Source: JALELF01 sp964473455 (lineage in GTDB: Bacteria > Bacillota_I > Bacilli_A > RF39 > UBA660). Taken from it: a stretch of DNA of 64,000 bases. The notes below the pieces were generated by a model. It was given only the letters and a program-made list of their open reading frames with translations. It was not told where the DNA came from and did no database searches. This document shows, one piece after another, positions 59,549-64,000 of the stretch (positions are counted from its first letter, which is position 1; every line of letters begins with the position of its first letter). The stretch covers positions 1-64,000 of the forward strand of contig CAYYQX010000002.1 of assembly GCA_964473455.1 (NCBI GenBank), given 5' to 3'. The position numbers and the translations under genes are program-made.

Positions 59549-60440
59549 AATAGTTTTTATAAGTGGTGCTGGGGGAATGATTGGAAAGTCTTTGACTGAT
59601 TACTTATTGAAAAACAACGCTAAAGTAATCGCAAATACAAGAAGTCCAATGGAAACAAAAGCAATTAACCATATTCAAGATATAACAGAGCCTTTAAATT
59701 ATAAAGGAAAAATTGACTATATAATTCATTTAGGTGCATTATCAAATCCTAAAGCATTTAAAGAAAATCCAGTTGAAGTAATGACTTCTAACTTTCTTGG
59801 CATAAAAAACTTATTAGATTACGCAAAAGTAAATAAAGAAACTAGAGTTTTGTATGTATCAAGCGGTGAAATTTATGGCATAACAGAAGAGGAATTAAAA
59901 GAAGAAGTAACAGGATACGTAGAAATATTAAATTCTAGGAGTTGTTATCCTATGAGTAAAAGGGCAAGCGAAACACTATGTATTAGCTATATGCAGGAAT
60001 ATGGTGTTGATGTTGTTATTGCAAGACCTTGCCATATATTTGGTATACCTACAGAACAAGATAATAGAGTATACGCTCAATTTATAAAAAATATAGAAAA
60101 TGATGAAGATATTGTTTTAAAAAGTGAAGGAAAAGATATAAGAAGCTATTGTTATGTAAAAGATTGTGTTACAGCTCTTATAACGATTCTTTTAAAAGGT
60201 AAAAAAGGCGAAGCATATAATATAGCAAATGGTAAAATTTCAATTAAAGAATTAGCAAATATCATTGCCAAAATTGGTAATAAAAAAGTTATATATAAAA
60301 TACCAACTTCAGATGAAATAAAGGTTTTTAACCCGATGAGCAACGCTTCCTTAAACTATGATAAATTAAAAAATTTAGGATGGGAGCCAAAATATACTGT
60401 TGAACAAGGATTTAGAGAAATAATAAAAAAACATAAGTAA
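59526..60440 (+). CDS. NAD-dependent epimerase/dehydratase (extended SDR)
   Basis: This 304-residue protein has FISGAGGMIGKSLTDYL (GxxGxxG), HLGALSNP, YVSSGEIYGI and the catalytic CYPMSKRASE (Tyr, Lys), and ends WEPKYTVEQGFREII. It looks like a nucleotide-sugar epimerase or decarboxylase. In this context it could also be the reductase that makes the polyol phosphate for the preceding cytidylyltransferase. ATG 59526 follows AGAAGAG; 59508 and 59538 are alternatives in frame. It is the last gene of the locus. Confidence 0.82.
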   Translation: MLEKMKNKIVFISGAGGMIGKSLTDYLLKNNAKVIANTRSPMETKAINHIQDITEPLNYKGKIDYIIHLGALSNPKAFKENPVEVMTSNFLGIKNLLDYAKVNKETRVLYVSSGEIYGITEEELKEEVTGYVEILNSRSCYPMSKRASETLCISYMQEYGVDVVIARPCHIFGIPTEQDNRVYAQFIKNIENDEDIVLKSEGKDIRSYCYVKDCVTALITILLKGKKGEAYNIANGKISIKELANIIAKIGNKKVIYKIPTSDEIKVFNPMSNASLNYDKLKNLGWEPKYTVEQGFREIIKKHK

Positions 60441-60456
60441 TTAACTTATGTTTTTT
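60429..60456. terminator. Bidirectional terminator ending the polysaccharide locus
   Basis: AAACATAAGT and ACTTATGTTT pair around a 5-base loop with T tracts. It is shared with the convergent LCP gene. Confidence 0.9.
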
Positions 60457-62245
60457 ATTGACTATTATCCGCAACATACTTAGATATATACAAAATAATA
60501 CTCTTATTACTAATCTTATCCAATCTTTTATTTGCTGGAATAGATTGACCTATAATAGTTCCATTAGAAGAACTACTTTCCTTAGATACAAACGAAACAC
60601 TAAATCCATTATTAGTAAGCCAGTTTTTCGCACTTACTTGCGTATATGACGTAAAATTAGGCAAAACACTATAAAATGTATTACTAGTAAACTCTGATCC
60701 AATAATAGGCTTTAAATAGGTATTATTAGGACTATAGTTAAATGAAGTAGAGTAATTGTTTGTAATGCCTAAATTATTCTTCATCGAACTTACTACCGCA
60801 TTAACACTGTCTTTATTTAAAATATAATCCCATAATACTAATTGCATATTCTCATCATATATCATTTGACCATTACCTTGAAGAAGTAGGGAATCAATAT
60901 TTACTTCATTATTATTAGTAATTAATATTTCTTTAGCTAAATCATAAAACGATAATATCTGATTAGTAGTAAAATTGGTATCAACATTATTTGCTATAGC
61001 CTCTAATACCTTAGATACTTGATCAACACTATTAACTGTTTTTAACTTTTCAATAATTGAATTGATTAATAATTGTTGATTTTGTTCACGATCTAAATCT
61101 CCATTAGTTAAACTATTTCTATTTCTAGCAAGCACTAAAGCTTGCTCACCGTTTAATGTTTGAAGGCCTTTATTAATACAAACAGCAGTACTACTACGAT
61201 CACTGTCTCCTGTACACAAATATTGAGGAACATCAACTGTAACGCCACCTAACGCATTAACAAGTTTAACAACGCCTTTAAAATTAATCATTACGTAATA
61301 ATCAACAGGAATATCAAAGTAAGCTTCTATTGTATCAATAGTACAACTAGCTCCATACCAAGAAGAGTGGGTGATTTTGTTTTCTATTTTATCTTCAAAA
61401 CAAGTAATAGGAACATAACTATCTCTTGGAATACTAACCATTGTAATATTTGAAGTATTAGGGTTTATTGTAAGTAAAATTAACGAGTCACCATTAGCTG
61501 TACTACTGTTGATACCTTCGCTTTCTGAATCAACACCAATTAGTAATATACTAAAAGGATCATTGATATCTTTGTTAGAAATTATTTCTTCTTTTTCTAA
61601 TTCTTTTGTTTTTGTAACAATAGTTTTAGTTTCTGAACTAATGTTAATAAATTTTTCAATTGAAGTAAACATAGAAATATAGTTACTAGTAATGAATATT
61701 GCTTCAACTTCTTTATCATATAAAGCTGATAATAAAGTCGCAAAACTACTATATGTTTGTAAATCTAAGTTAAGATTATTTTCAGTTATTATTTCATTAC
61801 TAATAACATATCCTTCAATAGAAGTGACATCATCTATAATACCGACCTTTTTAGTATTAATGTTTTCTAGAGTTACTGTAGAATCAGATAGAACAACTAA
61901 GCTAGTAGAGTAGGTTGAAAAGTTTTTACTAACTTCATCAATAGATGAATATACTTTATTTATAATTAAACTTCCAAAAACATTTACGACGATATAAACA
62001 ATTAGAAAAAGCATAAAAATAGTATATCCAGTAAATTTCTGCTTCTTTTTTAAAAAGTTAATCATTTCTGTAAATATTAAAACATCTAGTGCTAGTAAAA
62101 GACCCATACCTAGATATCTACCTGTATTTTCAATACCATTTAGTAAAAATACATTATATAATAAATAGGCATTAGTAACTAAAGCTACTATTGATAATAA
62201 AAAAATGTTTAATTTTTTAAAAACCACTTTTTTTTGCTTTTTCAT
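60455..62245 (-). CDS. LytR-CpsA-Psr (LCP) glycopolymer attachment protein with PASTA domain
   Basis: This 596-residue membrane protein has three N-terminal helices (to about 105), then a domain of about 110 residues resembling a solute-binding fold (KKVGIIDDVTS, YSSFATLLSALYDKEVEAIFI). The LCP domain follows (about 230-470): ILLIGVDSES, GDSLILLTI, VSIPRDSYVPI, INFKGVVKLVNALGGV, LVLARNR and DLDREQNQQLL, with the Arg and Asp residues for pyrophosphate. A C-terminal PASTA-like unit (about 530-592) reads LPNFTSY...NGTIIGQSIPANKRL. LCP enzymes join lipid-linked glycans to peptidoglycan, so it may attach the neighbouring locus's polymer. AGAAGGTGA precedes ATG 62245. Confidence 0.9.
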   Translation of the reverse strand: MKKQKKVVFKKLNIFLLSIVALVTNAYLLYNVFLLNGIENTGRYLGMGLLLALDVLIFTEMINFLKKKQKFTGYTIFMLFLIVYIVVNVFGSLIINKVYSSIDEVSKNFSTYSTSLVVLSDSTVTLENINTKKVGIIDDVTSIEGYVISNEIITENNLNLDLQTYSSFATLLSALYDKEVEAIFITSNYISMFTSIEKFINISSETKTIVTKTKELEKEEIISNKDINDPFSILLIGVDSESEGINSSTANGDSLILLTINPNTSNITMVSIPRDSYVPITCFEDKIENKITHSSWYGASCTIDTIEAYFDIPVDYYVMINFKGVVKLVNALGGVTVDVPQYLCTGDSDRSSTAVCINKGLQTLNGEQALVLARNRNSLTNGDLDREQNQQLLINSIIEKLKTVNSVDQVSKVLEAIANNVDTNFTTNQILSFYDLAKEILITNNNEVNIDSLLLQGNGQMIYDENMQLVLWDYILNKDSVNAVVSSMKNNLGITNNYSTSFNYSPNNTYLKPIIGSEFTSNTFYSVLPNFTSYTQVSAKNWLTNNGFSVSFVSKESSSSNGTIIGQSIPANKRLDKISNKSIILYISKYVADNSQ

Positions 62246-62333
62246 ATGTTCACCTTCTTAATTATATATTATATAAAAAGTTTAGTAAAGAATTAAAAAA
62301 TGATAAATATTTATTGTATTTAATTTAACAAAA

Positions 62334-62463
62334 TTTCAGTATGTCGGAAATTCAGGCACACTGAAAAAGATAACAAAAGAGTAGTTGAGTTGTCGCAAAT
62401 TTTGCGACACTTCAAAAAGAGAGAACAAGCAGGATCTTGCTCTTCTACTGGAATTTTCGGTAG
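62334..62463. repeat. Cluster of four inverted repeats in an intergenic spacer
   Basis: In order: TTTCAGT/ACTGAAA (62334-62366), the perfect TGTCGCAAA-T-TTTGCGACA (62391-62409, extendable), an imperfect CAAG/CTTG hairpin (about 62418-62444) and CTACTG/CGGTAG (62446-62463). The spacer 62246-62536 has no gene that I can see; the rest is A/T-rich promoter-like DNA. Confidence 0.75.
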
Positions 62464-62536
62464 AAATTAAAAAAGAAATTAAAAAGTAATTTAATTTAAT
62501 GAAAAAATTAATATGATGTGTTATACTAAAAATGTG

Positions 62537-64000
62537 ATGAATATGAAAAGGTATCTCAATAAATTAAATGTGATTTCATTAATTATTGCCATATATCTTG
62601 TTGTTGGAACAGCAACATTTTTTAGTGACAGCAGTATAAGTAGTATTTTATTTTTAATTGCTTTAATTATTCCTTTATTTTTTTTAGTTAGATTATTATT
62701 AAAATACTTATTAAAAAAAGAAATAAAATTAGAGAAGAACCCTAAAATAAATAAAAAAGAAATATTTATTTATTTTTTAGTAATCTTCTTTTCTTTTTTA
62801 ATATACTATTTAGCTTTTTATCCTGGTGGCACATCACCTGATGTTTTAAATCAATGGAAACAAGTAATTACAAACTCATATAATGATTGGCACCCCTTTA
62901 TTCATACGTTGCTTTTTTTTAAACTTCCTTCCTTAATCACTCAAAATATTACTGTTACAGTCTTATTTCAAATAGTTTTTATATCAATCATTTTAACATT
63001 TACCTTATATTTGTTGAGAAAATTAGGTTTTAGCAAAAAAATAATGTTTATATTTATTATTCTATTTATGTTAAACCCAGAAAATGGGCGAATGGCAACT
63101 ATGCCTTGGAAAGATATACCATATTCTTACATGATTTTAACTTTAACCGTTATGTTGATGCACATAGTAAAAACAAATGGAGCTTGGTTAAAGGAGAATA
63201 AAAATCTAATAATGTTAGCTATCTTTTCTTTCTTAATGATCATGTTTAGACATAATGGTATATTGTGTTTCATTCCTTTATTTTTAAGTATAATTTTATT
63301 TTACAAAGAAAAAAGGAAATTAGTGTCTGTTATCTTTATTGGAATATTAGTATTTAAATTCATTTTAACAGGCCCAATATACGGCTTAATTGGAGTAGGA
63401 AACCATTCAGCAACATTTTCTGAATCAATGGGTATTCCGAATAATCAAATAGCTTACATAGTAGTAAACAACGGTTATATAACAGAAGAACAAATGAAAA
63501 CTTTTAATAAATTTGGTGATGTTGATAGTTGGAAAACATATTTTCACCCAACTAGTTTCAATGATATAAAATACTACGCCATCTATAACAGAAAATTTGC
63601 TGAAGAAAACAAAACGGAATATTTAAAATTTTATTTGGCATTAGTAAAGCAAAATACAGGCATGGCTATAAAGTCTTATATATATGTTACAAGTCCGATA
63701 TGGAGTTTAAAATATATTTCTCAAGGCACATATAAAGAAAGTTTTTTACTTGATAATTCGTTGCCTAGCAAGATATCAAAAGCTTTAAATGATAATATTA
63801 ACAACTACGAAACTTGGCTTCAAAAACTAGGAATAGCTAATATCTTCTTTAGCTATGGTGCAAGTTTATTTATAATAATGTTCTCTCTATTACTAATTAC
63901 TTTAAAATCTAAATTTTATTTAAAAAAACATTTACCATATATACTAGTAATATTTAATACAATAGCTATCTCTCTATTAATAACGGGCGGGGAGTTAAGA
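62537..64000 (+). CDS. Multi-spanning membrane protein, DUF6020-like (partial)
   Basis: The frame runs off the right edge with about 488 residues visible. It has many membrane helices and an outside loop YPGGTSPDVLNQWKQV then NDWHPFIHTLL, plus MPWKDIPYS and MFRHNGILCF. These are marks of a GT-C-like family seen beside surface-glycan genes (DUF6020 as I recall). GTG 62534, ATG 62537 and ATG 62543 are all possible starts. No Shine-Dalgarno is seen, and an extended -10 TGTTATACT (62519-62527) predicts a transcript start at about 62535, so it may be leaderless. Confidence 0.75.
   Translation, partial: MNMKRYLNKLNVISLIIAIYLVVGTATFFSDSSISSILFLIALIIPLFFLVRLLLKYLLKKEIKLEKNPKINKKEIFIYFLVIFFSFLIYYLAFYPGGTSPDVLNQWKQVITNSYNDWHPFIHTLLFFKLPSLITQNITVTVLFQIVFISIILTFTLYLLRKLGFSKKIMFIFIILFMLNPENGRMATMPWKDIPYSYMILTLTVMLMHIVKTNGAWLKENKNLIMLAIFSFLMIMFRHNGILCFIPLFLSIILFYKEKRKLVSVIFIGILVFKFILTGPIYGLIGVGNHSATFSESMGIPNNQIAYIVVNNGYITEEQMKTFNKFGDVDSWKTYFHPTSFNDIKYYAIYNRKFAEENKTEYLKFYLALVKQNTGMAIKSYIYVTSPIWSLKYISQGTYKESFLLDNSLPSKISKALNDNINNYETWLQKLGIANIFFSYGASLFIIMFSLLLITLKSKFYLKKHLPYILVIFNTIAISLLITGGELR

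Noticed and set aside
62391..62409. Palindrome as part of a CRISPR array
   Set aside because: The four hairpins differ in sequence and spacing, so there is no repeat-spacer pattern, and no cas gene is nearby.
1..64000. Mollicute genetic code 4 (TGA as Trp)
   Set aside because: Several genes end in TGA at family-typical lengths and Trp is coded by TGG throughout leuS, priA and the glycosyltransferases.

Overview
The window is about 64 kb of very AT-rich, densely coding DNA with Gram-positive regulatory habits. These include T-box leaders in front of leuS and pheST, strong AGGAGG-type ribosome binding sites, ribonuclease J, a ParE-type topoisomerase, a YkpA-type ABC-F protein and a LytR-CpsA-Psr protein. 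TGA is used as a stop (acetate kinase, NrnA, TruB, LicD) and tryptophan is TGG, so this is not a code-4 mollicute. The best guess is an uncultured, probably gut-associated member of Bacilli/Bacillota near the RF39 or Erysipelotrichia-like lineages. A run of exactly 100 N flanked by a 55-base duplication shows that this is a scaffolded short-read, probably metagenomic, assembly.

Layout. 1-9.7 kb: small accessory genes (GNAT acetyltransferase, DMT transporter, zinc ribbon, DUF2177), then two large prepilin-like surface proteins on either side of polA. 9.8-16.6 kb: ackA, nrnA, a 6S RNA gene, tcdA, truB, a nucleotidyltransferase and, on the minus strand, a sigma-70 factor. 16.7-38.6 kb: housekeeping genes leuS (T-box), parE, a three-gene unknown operon, priA-fmt, rnj, the assembly gap, a minus-strand HIT/amidoligase pair, pheST (T-box), purB, an ABC-F ATPase, a minus-strand orphan HipA-like kinase and queH. 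38.6-60.4 kb: a long plus-strand cell-surface polysaccharide locus. 60.5-64 kb: a minus-strand LCP attachment protein, a hairpin-rich spacer and the start of a multi-spanning membrane protein.

The polysaccharide locus carries two polymerase-like proteins (one fused to a glycosyltransferase), a Wzx-type flippase, several GT4 and GT2 glycosyltransferases and an MMPL exporter. It also has a set resembling ArnC/ArnE/ArnF/ArnT for moving a lipid-linked sugar across the membrane. CapE and CapF would make a UDP-2-acetamido-2,6-dideoxy-L-hexose. A LicD/cytidylyltransferase/SDR set would add a CDP-linked phospho-substituent. The neighbouring LCP protein is a plausible wall-attachment enzyme. No priming transferase, chain-length kinase or CapG epimerase is in view.

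Genes are packed tightly. Many have an extended -10 (TGnTATAAT or TGTTAAAAT) only 15-40 bases before the start codon, and at several junctions the promoter lies inside or directly against the previous gene's terminator hairpin. No tRNA, rRNA, CRISPR array or insertion sequence was recognised. All calls come from reading the sequence; no database search was run.
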